Assembly: GCA_947565915.1 (NCBI GenBank)
Contig: CANOHY010000003.1
Coordinates: forward strand, 1 to 64,000
DNA length: 64,000 nucleotides
Direction of reading: 5' to 3'
From: an uncultured Eggerthellaceae bacterium
Lineage (GTDB): Bacteria > Actinomycetota > Coriobacteriia > Coriobacteriales > Eggerthellaceae
Shown: positions 8,164-16,926 of the stretch, one piece after another
How positions within the stretch are numbered: the stretch's first letter is position 1
How the letters are laid out: each line of letters opens with the position of its first letter
Notes under the pieces: model-generated
Databases searched by the model: none
Told to the model about the DNA's origin: nothing
What the model saw: the letters and a program-made list of their open reading frames with translations, nothing else
Translations under genes and position numbers: made by a program

Positions 8164-8811
8164 ATGCGTGAGATGCTGCACAAGATGCGCAAGGAAGTGG
8201 AGTTAGGCTACTTCGCGCCTAAAACCTGGCCGTTTTGGCGTTGTCTGGTCGTATGCTTCTGCATCTTCACCATAGCTGGCCATTGGCTCGAGATTCCCTA
8301 TTGCATGTTCATGGACCACTGCTTCGACATCGTTGCCGACGACTACGCCGTATGGACCGACCCCTGGTATCACCCGTATTGGGTCTACGGCGTGGGCGTG
8401 ATGTTCATGACTTTCATCATCGAGCCGCTCAAGGAGCACATCGTGGCTCGTCGCAAAACGCTGGTGAGTGCGATACTCGAGACCTTCGTGCTGGCTGTTC
8501 TTGTCAGCATGGTGTTGGAACTGGTTATCGGGTTCATTGTGAATCAGCCCGACGAAATGGGGGAGTATCCCTTCTGGGATAACTCGCAGCTGCCTTTGAA
8601 TGTGCTCGGTCAAGCGTGGCTTGTGAACGACGTGGTTATTGGCGTCATGGCCATGCTGTACGTATGGGTGTTCTATCCGCTGATAGCATGGACTTTGAAC
8701 CGCATCGGGCCACGCGCTGCGAACATCGCGTTCGCCGTGGTGGTTGTCGTGTTTCTGGGCTGCTGCACTGCATCTTACGCTGAACTTATCATGAACGGAA
8801 CGCTGGGATAA
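8164..8811 (+). CDS. multi-helix membrane protein, possible ABC_trans_CmpB-type permease
   Basis: From ATG 8164 the protein is 215 residues; this start has GGGAAG eight bases upstream, while the ATG at 8158 is too close to it. There are about five hydrophobic segments. A notable motif between helices one and two is rich in Trp/Tyr/His/Pro (WTDPWYHPYWVYGVGV), followed by IIEPLKEHI. This arrangement resembles the putative ABC-transporter type IV (CmpB) family, but the match is by impression only. It probably shares a transcript with the UbiB-type gene 35 bp upstream. Substrate and partner are unknown. Confidence 0.5.
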   Translation: MREMLHKMRKEVELGYFAPKTWPFWRCLVVCFCIFTIAGHWLEIPYCMFMDHCFDIVADDYAVWTDPWYHPYWVYGVGVMFMTFIIEPLKEHIVARRKTLVSAILETFVLAVLVSMVLELVIGFIVNQPDEMGEYPFWDNSQLPLNVLGQAWLVNDVVIGVMAMLYVWVFYPLIAWTLNRIGPRAANIAFAVVVVVFLGCCTASYAELIMNGTLG

Positions 8812-8851
8812 CGCCTCATACGATGCTGCATTTCATGACCTATTGCGCATG

Positions 8852-8964
8852 GCCTTGGCTTCGCACCCAAACGCAACGGCGAAATCTTTAACGAACCTGC
8901 ACGTCATACGCACATGAGCGAGATTTCACCTGCGTTTGTGGGCTGCAGAATCGGCCATGTCACA
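8852..8964. repeat. intergenic hairpin repeat family R1, copy 1
   Basis: A 113-bp non-coding element that recurs at 29356-29468; about 96 of 113 positions match by hand count. Its arms (8862-8886 and 8921-8945) pair into a long imperfect stem with GAAATCT/AGATTTC at the inner end and a loop of about 34 nt. Two stem base pairs differ between copies in a compensated way (A-T to T-A and A-T to G-C), which argues that the folded form is maintained. It lies between the membrane protein gene (plus) and the acyl carrier protein gene (minus), that is, between convergent genes. Confidence 0.75.
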
Positions 8965-9063
8965 ACAGGTCATGACATGCACATGTGCGCGAAGCCAGAA
9001 TCGTGCACATGAAAGGCAAGCGTGGCACTCACGCAAAACCAGAATGCGTGATGGACTGGGTAC

Positions 9064-9282
9064 CTACAGCGAGTCGATGTGCTTTACGATGTCGCCTACG
9101 GTTTCGAGCCCCTCCGGCTCTCCGAAGTCGATGCCGCAGCGATCCTCCACTTCGCAGATGAGCTCCACCATGTCTAGCGAGTCGATGCCGAGCGATTCCA
9201 CAGTGGCATCTTCAGTTACTTTTTCGGGGTCGAGGCTCAGGTTCTCGGACAGAACGTCGCGGATGACGTCGATGGTTGCCAT
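9064..9282 (-). CDS. acpP: acyl carrier protein
   Basis: A 72-residue acidic four-helix protein. The motif GIDSLDMVEL places the 4'-phosphopantetheine attachment site at Ser35. It carries acyl chains on the phosphopantetheine thiol for fatty acid or related synthesis in the cytoplasm. AAAGGAAC lies before the ATG. No fatty acid synthesis genes flank it; upstream on the same strand is an unrelated membrane-anchored protein, 65 bp away. It could therefore serve a special pathway rather than housekeeping synthesis. The name is given by family resemblance. Confidence 0.85.
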   Translation of the reverse strand: MATIDVIRDVLSENLSLDPEKVTEDATVESLGIDSLDMVELICEVEDRCGIDFGEPEGLETVGDIVKHIDSL

Positions 9283-9347
9283 GGTAGTTCCTTTCGTCGG
9301 ATGCGTTGGTCACCAATTGTAAGGCAATGCGAGCATAGGTGGTGCGC

Positions 9348-10370
9348 TCACTCTCCCAAAGGCGATGCGACCTCCAGCGAGTACACCATGTCGCCGCCGG
9401 GGTACAGCTTGCCGAACACGTACTTGTTCGAAGCCGATTCGAAGCCAACGTAAACGCGCCCGTCAACCACGGTCACGCCTTCCGTCATGGGCGGTGCCAA
9501 GATATCTTGGATGAGGCTGCTGGAGTCGAGGTAGCGAAGCGGCACTTCCGTGCCGTCTACCAGGAAGGCATCATCTTGCGCACCGAGTTGGTTGGAGTAG
9601 ACCAGCAAGTGCGAACCGCTCAGGCCCCATGAGGTCGACAGCACCATGGACCCCTCTTCGGTCACGCAAACGCCTTGCACCTTGTCGGGAATGGAGTAGA
9701 CGAACTCGGGAAGCTCGCTGTAGCCGAAGAACCCGGTGGGGTCGGGCACGAACGCATACATGATGGCCGAGTTGCGCTCGCCGTTGGGCGTGTCCATGTG
9801 ATGCTCTTCGGGCGTGTCGTAAGCCCCGCCGTCGTAGAACTCGCCCGTGTAGAGGATGTCGTTGGAAATGCTCAGGAAGGCGGGCGCGAAGCCCAATTCG
9901 CGCTGGCCGAGCACCTGCACAGTGTCGCCGTCCTTCGCATTCGCCACGTCAGGGGCGCTGAGCACCACGTATCCCGAATCGGTGGTGAGGAAGACGTATT
10001 CGCTAGTCGAGGTGATGCCGCTTCCGTGGTATTTCCCATAGAGCTCGCCATCGGGCATTCGCACGTACACCTTGGCCACGCGGCCGTCCCCGTCGCGGCG
10101 AAGGATGGGGCAGGTCGATTGCTTGTTCATGTAGCCGCTGAACAGCCACGCATCAGCTTGCTCGAGGTAATCGATATCCTGCTCCACGAACCCGGAGTTC
10201 GTTTCGGGGATGGGGAATTCCTCGCGCGCTTGGTCGTAAAACGAGCTGTAGGTGGTGCGAATGTAGATGTTGAATGCGATCACAGCCAAGATGACGAGCG
10301 CTATTAGCGCAACCACCACGATAAGAGCTATGCGTGCGGGCTTTGAGAGCTTCGATAACCGGGCGAACAT
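9348..10370 (-). CDS. membrane-anchored extracytoplasmic protein, possible beta-propeller
   Basis: The protein is 340 residues from the ATG at 10368-10370, which follows AGAGGATCCC. Basic residues then one hydrophobic helix (about 13-35, IALIVVVALIALVILAVIAF) anchor it, with the rest outside the cell. The outer part has repeated short strands with Gly/Tyr/Asp turns, for example SEYVFLTTDSGYVVLSAP, ISNDILYTGEFY and VVDGRVYVGFESAS, suggesting a beta-propeller-like fold. No catalytic motif was recognised. It is on the same strand as the acyl carrier protein gene. Function unknown. Confidence 0.65.
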   Translation of the reverse strand: MFARLSKLSKPARIALIVVVALIALVILAVIAFNIYIRTTYSSFYDQAREEFPIPETNSGFVEQDIDYLEQADAWLFSGYMNKQSTCPILRRDGDGRVAKVYVRMPDGELYGKYHGSGITSTSEYVFLTTDSGYVVLSAPDVANAKDGDTVQVLGQRELGFAPAFLSISNDILYTGEFYDGGAYDTPEEHHMDTPNGERNSAIMYAFVPDPTGFFGYSELPEFVYSIPDKVQGVCVTEEGSMVLSTSWGLSGSHLLVYSNQLGAQDDAFLVDGTEVPLRYLDSSSLIQDILAPPMTEGVTVVDGRVYVGFESASNKYVFGKLYPGGDMVYSLEVASPLGE

Positions 10371-10442
10371 GGGATCCTCTCTGATGAGTTGCTTTCGAGC
10401 GGTATCATAACACGCACGGGATGCGGGTATGGAAGGCTGTCC

Positions 10443-11222
10443 ATGGGTGTTGACGACGAGAAACGTTGGGAGATGATCGAGCGCTTGATTGCCGCCGAAT
10501 CGGCGGGCAAGCAGCCGCGCTTGTTCAGCTCGCAACGCACCCTCTTCGGCATTCCCTCCGAGTTGGACCGCGAGCTTCAGGCATTCGCTGCCAATTCGAA
10601 TGCGAGCGTGGGCGAAGCGGTCGAAGCGGGCAAGAGCGCAGGCGAAACTGCCGCTGAAAGCAAGGTCGAGCGCGCCACTTCGGATACGTCCGCATCGGAT
10701 GTGCCCGCGAACCAAGTTGCCAGCAAGCGGCCGCAACGGGTGAGTCATCCGCTCGAACCCGTCTTCGACGAGCGCTCGCGCGTGCTGGTCCTAGGCACCA
10801 TGCCCTCGCCGAAATCACGTGAAACCGGTTTCTACTACAATCACCCACAGAACAGATTCTGGCCGGTCATGGCTCGGATATTCGACGAGCCGGTTCCACA
10901 GGGCAACGAGCAGAAGCGCGAGCTTTGCCTCAAGCATGGCGTGGCGCTTTGGGACGTGCTGGCCTCCTGTGAGATAGAAGGCGCCAAAGACGGCACCATA
11001 GCCGAATGCGTTCCCAATAACTTGGCGCTGGTCACTGACAAGGCGCCTATCGAGGCTGTGTTCTGTACGGGAGCCAAGGCAGCTGAGCTCTACGGGCGCT
11101 ATTGCAAGGTGCAAACGGGCATGGATTGCATCAAGCTTCCCTCTACGAGCCCTGCCAATGCAGCATGGAGCCTGGATGACCTCGTGGAAGCCTATCGTCC
11201 GATTGCGGATTTCTGCCGGTAG
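10443..11222 (+). CDS. DNA glycosylase of the uracil/hypoxanthine superfamily with an N-terminal extension
   Basis: From ATG 10443 (GGAAGG six bases upstream) the protein is 259 residues. Residues about 98-259 match the hypoxanthine/deoxyinosine DNA glycosylase group of the uracil-DNA glycosylase superfamily: VLVLGTMPSPKSRE, then FYYNHPQNRFWPVM, ALWDVLASCEIEGAKDGTI and LPSTSPAN. The enzyme removes deaminated bases from DNA. The first about 95 residues are an unusual Ala/Glu/Ser-rich stretch not expected in this family (usual length about 160-170). The 3' end overlaps the convergent P-type ATPase gene by 31 bp. Confidence 0.8.
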   Translation: MGVDDEKRWEMIERLIAAESAGKQPRLFSSQRTLFGIPSELDRELQAFAANSNASVGEAVEAGKSAGETAAESKVERATSDTSASDVPANQVASKRPQRVSHPLEPVFDERSRVLVLGTMPSPKSRETGFYYNHPQNRFWPVMARIFDEPVPQGNEQKRELCLKHGVALWDVLASCEIEGAKDGTIAECVPNNLALVTDKAPIEAVFCTGAKAAELYGRYCKVQTGMDCIKLPSTSPANAAWSLDDLVEAYRPIADFCR

Positions 11223-13588
11223 CCAAGGCGCTTCGCGTACCACCGGTCGAATACGGTGTACAGCACGTTGAACGCTACCAAGTTCGCCACAATGGCGCAT
11301 CCGAACAGCAGCCACATGGACCCATCGAAGGCCGTCATGTTGAAGATGCCATTCAGCAGCGTGGCCCCCAGTATCGGCCCGAGCACCACTACTACGAGTA
11401 GTGCCCAGCGGATAGGCGTGAAGGGAATGGACAAGCGAATGACCAGCATCACGCCCACGGCAGCCATGGTCAGCACGCACAAGGTTGACACTTGCGCGTA
11501 ATCGAACCCAAGCAGGCAGTATCCCACGGCATTGATGGCCACTATGCTTATCACGTCGCAGATGGCACCAGGAATCGAGCGGATGATGCAATTGGCAAGG
11601 AAATGCCCATGAACCAGGTCGTGGTTGGGCTCTAGGGCCAACACGAACGAGGGGATGCCAATGGTGAACGCGCTGATCAGCGTCATCTGGATGGGCACGA
11701 AGGGGTATTGCCACGGCAGGAAGATGAACAGCAGCGCCGAGGTGATGGAGAGCAGCGTCTTCACGAGGAACAACGATGCCGAGCGCTGTAGGTTGTTGAT
11801 GGAACGGCGTCCTTCGGCCACCACAGCCGGCATGCTGGCGAAGTCGTTGTTCACCAGCACCAGATGTGCCACGTTGCGTGCGGCATCGGAACCGCTGGCC
11901 ATGGCCACGCCGCAGTCGCTCGCCTTCAGCGCTAGCACGTCGTTCACGCCATCGCCGGTCATGGCCACGATGTGCCCTTCAGCTTGAAGCGCCAGCACGA
12001 ATGCCTTCTTCTGTTCGGGCCGCACTCGCCCGAACACGCTGTAGCGCTCCATGGCCTGGGCTATCTGCTCGTCGGTTTCCAGTTGGCTGGCATCCACGTA
12101 ATTCTGGGCATCGGGAATGCCCACCTTCTGCGCGATGCCCGACACGGTGTGCGGGTCGTCGCCCGAGATGACCTTCAAGGCCACGCCCTGCTCCTTGAAG
12201 TACTGGATGGTTTGCGCGGCGGTTGAGCGAATCTCATCGCGAATGCAGATGAACCCGAGCGGTTGCGGCGTCCCTTCGATGGCGCCGGCGTCGGTGAACC
12301 CTTCGACCTGCGCAAGCAGCAGCACGCGCGCATCGGCAGCAAGCTCGTCGAGCTTCGCCTGGATGCCCGCAAGTGCGCTCGGGTTCGACGCCAGCACGAA
12401 CTGCGCCGCGCCCATCACATAGCTCTTTCCGTCTTCGAAGCTTGCGCCCGACCACTTCACGTCCGACGAGAATGGCACCACGCGAGTTGGTGCCAGGATG
12501 GGCACGTCATAACCGCTGCCCGATTTCGCCTTGAAGCGCTTCTGGATGGCCGCTGCCGTTTCGTTCGGGTCGTCATCGGAGGCGGCAAGCGAGGCGAAGA
12601 TGCTGGCAAGCTGAGCCTTGTCGAGAGGCGCACCCTCCACTTCTTCGATGCCTGCAACTTCCATGGCGCCAGTGGTGATGGTGCCTGTCTTGTCCAAGCA
12701 CAGCACATCCACACGTGCGAGCGTCTCGATGCAGTAGAGTTGCTGCACCAGCACCTTGCGCTGGGCCAGGCGAATCACCGCAACGGCGAGCACGGTGGAG
12801 GTCAGCAGGATGAGACCTTCGGGAATCATGCCCACCATGGCCGATACCGACGAGAGGATGGTGGAGTTCAGCTCGGTGTGCTGCAGGAAGTACGAGCTGC
12901 AGAACAGCAAGATGCCCACGGGGAACATGAAGAGGCTCACATGCTTGATGATGGCATTCAGGCTGCGCATTATCTCGGAGTTCACAGCCTTGTGCTGCTT
13001 GGCCTCGTTGGTGATCTTCGAAGCGTAGTTGTCGGCACCTACGTGCTCCACGCGCGCCCATGCCGTGCCCGAGTTCACGAACGAGCCGCTCATCAGCTCG
13101 CTTCCTGCCTGCTTTTCGATCAGTTTGCTCTCGCCGGTCAGCAGGCTCTCGTTCATCTTGCAGGTGCCTTGCAGCACCACGGCATCGGCCGGAACTTGGT
13201 CGCCGCGTCCCAGGCGCATCACATCACCCAGCACCAACTGGTCGATGGGAATCTCCATCACCATGCCGTTGCGCACCACCTCTGCCTTGGAAGCGGCCAC
13301 GATGGCAAGCTTGTCGGTGGTGATCTTCGAGCGGATTTCCTGCACGATGCCGATGATCACATTGAATATGATCACCAGCATGAACAGCATGTTCTTGTAC
13401 GACCCGGTGAAGAACACGAGCACAGCCAATATGACGTTCACCAGGTTGAAGAGCGTGCAGATGTTGTCGCGGAGGATATCGCCGATCGAGCGCGTCTTGA
13501 TGCTGGCGTCGGCATTCACGTTGCCAGCTTGGATGGCGGCGTCGACTTGCTGTTGCGTCAAGCCAGTTGGGATGCTCTCGTCGGCCAT
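11192..13588 (-). CDS. P-type cation-transporting ATPase (HAD-IC, CtpE-like)
   Basis: A 798-residue P-type ATPase. Landmarks are the actuator motif LLTGES, the membrane motif MIPEGL, the phosphorylation site CLDKTGT (Asp at about residue 296), and the hinge TGDGVNDVLALK. It has about ten hydrophobic segments and no N-terminal heavy-metal domain. PEGL in helix four and the general layout suit the group that includes mycobacterial CtpE and Ca/Mg/K-type pumps rather than Cu or Zn pumps; the ion is uncertain. The ATG follows GGAGAGAAGAAGGCGC. It converges with and slightly overlaps the glycosylase gene. Confidence 0.88.
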   Translation of the reverse strand: MADESIPTGLTQQQVDAAIQAGNVNADASIKTRSIGDILRDNICTLFNLVNVILAVLVFFTGSYKNMLFMLVIIFNVIIGIVQEIRSKITTDKLAIVAASKAEVVRNGMVMEIPIDQLVLGDVMRLGRGDQVPADAVVLQGTCKMNESLLTGESKLIEKQAGSELMSGSFVNSGTAWARVEHVGADNYASKITNEAKQHKAVNSEIMRSLNAIIKHVSLFMFPVGILLFCSSYFLQHTELNSTILSSVSAMVGMIPEGLILLTSTVLAVAVIRLAQRKVLVQQLYCIETLARVDVLCLDKTGTITTGAMEVAGIEEVEGAPLDKAQLASIFASLAASDDDPNETAAAIQKRFKAKSGSGYDVPILAPTRVVPFSSDVKWSGASFEDGKSYVMGAAQFVLASNPSALAGIQAKLDELAADARVLLLAQVEGFTDAGAIEGTPQPLGFICIRDEIRSTAAQTIQYFKEQGVALKVISGDDPHTVSGIAQKVGIPDAQNYVDASQLETDEQIAQAMERYSVFGRVRPEQKKAFVLALQAEGHIVAMTGDGVNDVLALKASDCGVAMASGSDAARNVAHLVLVNNDFASMPAVVAEGRRSINNLQRSASLFLVKTLLSITSALLFIFLPWQYPFVPIQMTLISAFTIGIPSFVLALEPNHDLVHGHFLANCIIRSIPGAICDVISIVAINAVGYCLLGFDYAQVSTLCVLTMAAVGVMLVIRLSIPFTPIRWALLVVVVLGPILGATLLNGIFNMTAFDGSMWLLFGCAIVANLVAFNVLYTVFDRWYAKRLGYRQKSAIGR

Positions 13589-13739
13589 GCGCCTTCTTCT
13601 CTCCGTATCGAGCGTACGCTATACGAAGATACCCGTTACTCATCGGAAGCAACGGCGCAAGCGAAGTGCGCCCATCAAAACTGCATGGATTCGTTGATGC
13701 CGCGGGATCAATGGAGAGGCGGCAGAAGCCCCCGTTTTG

Positions 13740-14726
13740 CTAGTACACGTAGCGATCTTCGTAGTTGTCGCCGTTGCCCACGGTGGAGGTGTCGCCACCC
13801 GCGGCGAACGTGATGTCCACGCGCGTCCAAGTGCGCGGGTCCACGGCGATGGATATCGTTTTCCAGCTGCCATCGATCCACACCATGTTCCAGGCGTGAT
13901 AGATGCCGTTGGGCGACACGTAGCCGGTGATTATCTTGCAGGGAATGCCTTGGCTGCGCAGCATGGCAGCGGCCAGCGACGCATAGTCGAAGCAGATGCC
14001 CGAGCCGCTTGCGAGCGTTTCGTCGGGGTTCGGGATATAGCCCGTCTTGCCCGAGAGCTCGGATGCCTTGGCGCGGTCGTAGGTTATGTTATCGCGAATC
14101 CACGTGTAGATGGCGCGCAGGGCATCGCCTTCGTTCTGGGCACCCGCCACAAGCTGACGGGCCTTCGCCACGGCTGCGCTATCGGGCGTGTATGCGCAAA
14201 AGATCGAAGGGTGCAGGAACGGTGCGAACTCGCTTCCCAGGGTGACGGGCATGGTTTCCGAGAGCAGCTCCGCATAGCGGCTCTCGGTGGTGTTCTGCAT
14301 GATGTTGAAGGTGTAGGTGCCATCTCCCATGTTCAGGGGCGCGAACATGGGCGTGCCATCGGTGGGCATGTCGTAGTTGTAAGCCGTTCCATCTTTTATG
14401 ACCTGCAGCTTCAGGCGGCTCGAGGAAACGCCGCAGGCGCCCACATAGCCTTCGCTCAGATGGCTGGTGTCGATTCCCGTGCCGCTTGGCCCCGTTACAT
14501 AGGCGGGGTCGAACGTGCACTGCGCCACCGTTGCGGGAGCCTGGAAGCTCTCGCCTGTGGTGGTTCCGCTGGCATCTTCGCCGCCACCGGCGTTGCCATT
14601 GCCATTGCCGCCTCCGCCGCATCCGGCAAGCATGCAAGCAACGGTAACCAGGCACATTGCCAGAGCAAGAAGGCGCAGCAGCTGCACGAGCCGCCCGGCG
14701 CGAATATGCGATTCCTGACCAATCAC
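13740..14726 (-). CDS. transglutaminase-like lipoprotein
   Basis: I choose the GTG at 14724-14726, preceded by CAGGAAAA at good distance and lying downstream of a TATAAT box at 14779-14784; the longer ATG start at 14780 would overlap that box. The product is 328 residues. It has a signal sequence ending in a lipobox (ACMLAGC), then a glycine/asparagine-rich linker. The transglutaminase-like core has Cys in SGSGICFDYASLAAAML, His in GIYHAWNMVWIDG and Asp in AVDPRTW, the expected triad. Such surface enzymes act as peptidases or crosslinkers; the substrate is unknown. It follows the ATPase gene on the same strand. Confidence 0.8.
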   Translation of the reverse strand: MIGQESHIRAGRLVQLLRLLALAMCLVTVACMLAGCGGGGNGNGNAGGGEDASGTTTGESFQAPATVAQCTFDPAYVTGPSGTGIDTSHLSEGYVGACGVSSSRLKLQVIKDGTAYNYDMPTDGTPMFAPLNMGDGTYTFNIMQNTTESRYAELLSETMPVTLGSEFAPFLHPSIFCAYTPDSAAVAKARQLVAGAQNEGDALRAIYTWIRDNITYDRAKASELSGKTGYIPNPDETLASGSGICFDYASLAAAMLRSQGIPCKIITGYVSPNGIYHAWNMVWIDGSWKTISIAVDPRTWTRVDITFAAGGDTSTVGNGDNYEDRYVY

Positions 14727-14778
14727 GTGGCGTTTTCCTGCCGTTTCGCAGCGATTTCGTCCGCTTAATAGATAGCTC

Positions 14779-14784
14779 ATTATA
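14779..14784 (-). promoter_or_regulatory. -10 box (TATAAT) for the transglutaminase gene
   Basis: The minus strand reads TATAAT here, a perfect -10 hexamer. Transcription from it would begin around 14770-14774, upstream of the GTG start at 14726 but inside the alternative longer reading frame. No good -35 element is seen at 16-18 bp. The box supports the shorter protein. Confidence 0.5.
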
Positions 14785-14942
14785 AGGCCCGCAAACCTGG
14801 TCCGCGGGCAGAGGGCTCTTATGTTCACGGCACGCGAACAAAGCGAAGGGAGCGCGAGGAAAGAGCGAGCGAAATCATGCGCGAAGCCGTGCCAATTGAC
14901 GAGAGCTCTTCGAATCCCAGCGAAAGCATCCTGCTAACTCCT

Positions 14943-14948
14943 TATAAT
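14943..14948 (+). promoter_or_regulatory. -10 box (TATAAT) for the pilus-like operon
   Basis: A perfect TATAAT lies 37 bp before the chosen T2SF start. The predicted transcription start, about 14955, falls after several upstream in-frame ATGs, which argues that translation begins at 14985. No standard -35 hexamer is visible. The box is divergent from the transglutaminase promoter about 160 bp away. Confidence 0.5.
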
Positions 14949-14984
14949 GATGGATGCGAAAACATGATGATGTTGGGAGCGACT

Positions 14985-16046
14985 ATGGCTCAAAAGCTTG
15001 CGGATAGCCAATCACTCGGCTTTTTCTGCGACAGCCTGTCTTCCATGCTGGCTGCAGGCATCCAGACAGACGAAGCGCTGCATATCCTGGCAGACGATGC
15101 GCAAGGCGACGAGAATGCAACGTTTCGCAGAACCTGCCAGCAAGTATATCGCGAGGTTATCCAGGGAAAACCGCTTGCGCGCGCAATGAGCCTCACGGGC
15201 GCGTTTCCACCCTATGCGGTGAATATGATTGCCGTGGGCGAGCGGTCGGGCAAGCTGGAGGCCACGCTGCGCAGCCTTGGTGCCTACTACGCCGAGGAAA
15301 CGCGCATGTTCGCAAAGATCAAGTCCTCTTTGGGATATCCGGCTGCGCTGTTCTGCATCATGACCATCATCCTCGCTTTCACGGTGGGGCTCATCCTGCC
15401 CGTGTTCGTGAACGTGTACGAGAGCCTGGCTGGCAGCCTGACGGCAGGCTCGTTCAGTTTGGTGGCGGTTGCCATCGGCATTGGCTGGGTGGCCCTGGCT
15501 GTGACGTTCATCGTCACGGTTATCGCGCTGGTGGGCGTTGCCTTCACGCGCACCCCGCGTGGCCGCGAGCGCATCATGAGCCTTTGCGAGAAGCTGCCCG
15601 CTACCAAAAGCGTGATGTACGAACTGGCGCTCTCGCGCTTGGTGGCAGCCTTGGCGGCTTACACCGCCTCAGGCATGAACAGCGATGATGCCCTGCGCGA
15701 CTCGCTTCAGGCGGTGAGCCATCGCGGCTTGCGTCAAATCGCCGAGCAAGCGCTTTCCATGATGATCGACTTGGATAACCCACGAAGCTTGGTGCAGGCT
15801 ATGGCCGAGACGCACATGCTCGATACCGCGCATGTGCGCATGCTGGCCATAGGCACGCGCACGGGCAGCTTGGAAAGCGTGTTGGGTGCCTTGTCAGATG
15901 AGCTCTTCGACGATGCCATGGACAACATGGACCACGCCGTGGATGTAATCGAGCCTAGCTTGGCGGCATTCCTCACCATTGCCGTGGGGGCCACGTTGGT
16001 CTCGGTCATGCTGCCGCTCATCGGCATCATGGGTTCCATAAGCTAA
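14985..16046 (+). CDS. type II secretion/type IV pilus inner-membrane platform protein (T2SF family)
   Basis: From ATG 14985, preceded by TTGGGAGCGACT, the product is 353 residues. It has two related T2SF domains, each a cytoplasmic helical bundle followed by membrane helices. Typical blocks are LGFFCDSLSSMLAAGIQ, MIAVGERSGKLEATLRSL, and in the second half ELALSRLVAALAAYTASGM and MLAIGTRTGSLESVL. PilC/GspF proteins form the membrane platform on which pilins are assembled or withdrawn by ATPases. It heads a tightly packed operon with four pilin-like genes and a PilT-type ATPase. Confidence 0.9.
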   Translation: MAQKLADSQSLGFFCDSLSSMLAAGIQTDEALHILADDAQGDENATFRRTCQQVYREVIQGKPLARAMSLTGAFPPYAVNMIAVGERSGKLEATLRSLGAYYAEETRMFAKIKSSLGYPAALFCIMTIILAFTVGLILPVFVNVYESLAGSLTAGSFSLVAVAIGIGWVALAVTFIVTVIALVGVAFTRTPRGRERIMSLCEKLPATKSVMYELALSRLVAALAAYTASGMNSDDALRDSLQAVSHRGLRQIAEQALSMMIDLDNPRSLVQAMAETHMLDTAHVRMLAIGTRTGSLESVLGALSDELFDDAMDNMDHAVDVIEPSLAAFLTIAVGATLVSVMLPLIGIMGSIS

Positions 16047-16069
16047 CCAAGGAAGGGCAATCGCGATAC

Positions 16070-16399
16070 ATGGCGAATCAGCTGCGGACATCTCGAAAGC
16101 GCAGAAGCGGCAAAGCGGAGCTCGTCGCAATCGTCGCATGCCTGTGCATCGTTGCCGCGGTGCTCTTCTTTGGGTACGAGGCATACCATCGCCATGCTAT
16201 CGAGCAAGGAGCGGCTTCCATTCGTCAAACCGTGCTCGACTCTGCCCTGCAATGCGCCGCCATCGAGGGCTCGTATCCTTCCGAGCTCTCGCATCTCGAA
16301 GAGAACTATGGTCTTACCATCAACCATGGCGACTACATTGTGATCTACGACTGCTTCGCGTCCAACGTGCCACCGAGTGTGACGGTGATGCCCCGATGA
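16070..16399 (+). CDS. small pilin-like membrane protein 1
   Basis: A 109-residue protein with a basic N-terminus (RTSRKRRSGKAE) and one hydrophobic helix (about residues 18-36). Its outer part has two Cys that could pair. The layout of basic leader, Glu, helix and extracellular C-terminal part recalls class III prepilins, but the cleavage motif is degenerate (SGKAEL with Glu at +3 instead of +5). It follows the T2SF gene by 23 bp and its stop overlaps the next start (ATGA). Position in the operon, more than sequence, supports the pilin-like label. Confidence 0.6.
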   Translation: MANQLRTSRKRRSGKAELVAIVACLCIVAAVLFFGYEAYHRHAIEQGAASIRQTVLDSALQCAAIEGSYPSELSHLEENYGLTINHGDYIVIYDCFASNVPPSVTVMPR

Positions 16400-16926
16400 C
16401 GCAGCCGGGTAACACCAGCAGGGCGGCTATCGCGCCCGAGGCGCAACCCTTGCATTTCGGGCAGCGCCTGACGGGGTCGAGCCACATCTTCACCAGCGTG
16501 CTGTTCGCGGTCTTCGTGACGGTGCTGCTGATAGCCATCATCGTGGGCACCAACGTGTACCGCGTGCTCTACATGGAAGGGCAGCGAACATCGGCGCAGC
16601 GTTTGGACACGGCGCTTTTGGCGAACATCGTCAAGAGCAACGATGCAGAAGGTGCCTTTGCTCAAACCGAAGGCCCTCAAGGTCCGGTGCTTCTGATGCT
16701 CGAGTTCGCCGATGCAGGCGACTTCGAAACGCGCATCTATCAATACGATGGCAACATCGTGCAAGAATACGCGCGCGGAGGTAGCGAGCTCAATCCCGAG
16801 CGTGCAAGCGTGATAGGGCGCTCCGACGTGTTCGACTTCCATTTGGACGGCGACCTGCTCACCATTTCTACCGATGAGGGCGAAGTGAACGTGGCATTGC
16901 GCTCCGACACGAAGAGGGAATTCTGA
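16396..16926 (+). CDS. pilin-like membrane protein 2 (possible DUF4860)
   Basis: The ATG at 16396 overlaps the preceding TGA, giving 176 residues. A polar N-terminus of about 32 residues precedes one hydrophobic helix (about 33-55, IFTSVLFAVFVTVLLIAIIV). The outer domain is mainly beta-like and acidic, ending in EVNVALRSDTKREF. No canonical prepilin cleavage site is visible. The operon position between pilin-like genes suggests a minor pilin or pilus assembly factor. The stop codon overlaps the next start by one base (TGATG). Confidence 0.6.
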   Translation: MTQPGNTSRAAIAPEAQPLHFGQRLTGSSHIFTSVLFAVFVTVLLIAIIVGTNVYRVLYMEGQRTSAQRLDTALLANIVKSNDAEGAFAQTEGPQGPVLLMLEFADAGDFETRIYQYDGNIVQEYARGGSELNPERASVIGRSDVFDFHLDGDLLTISTDEGEVNVALRSDTKREF

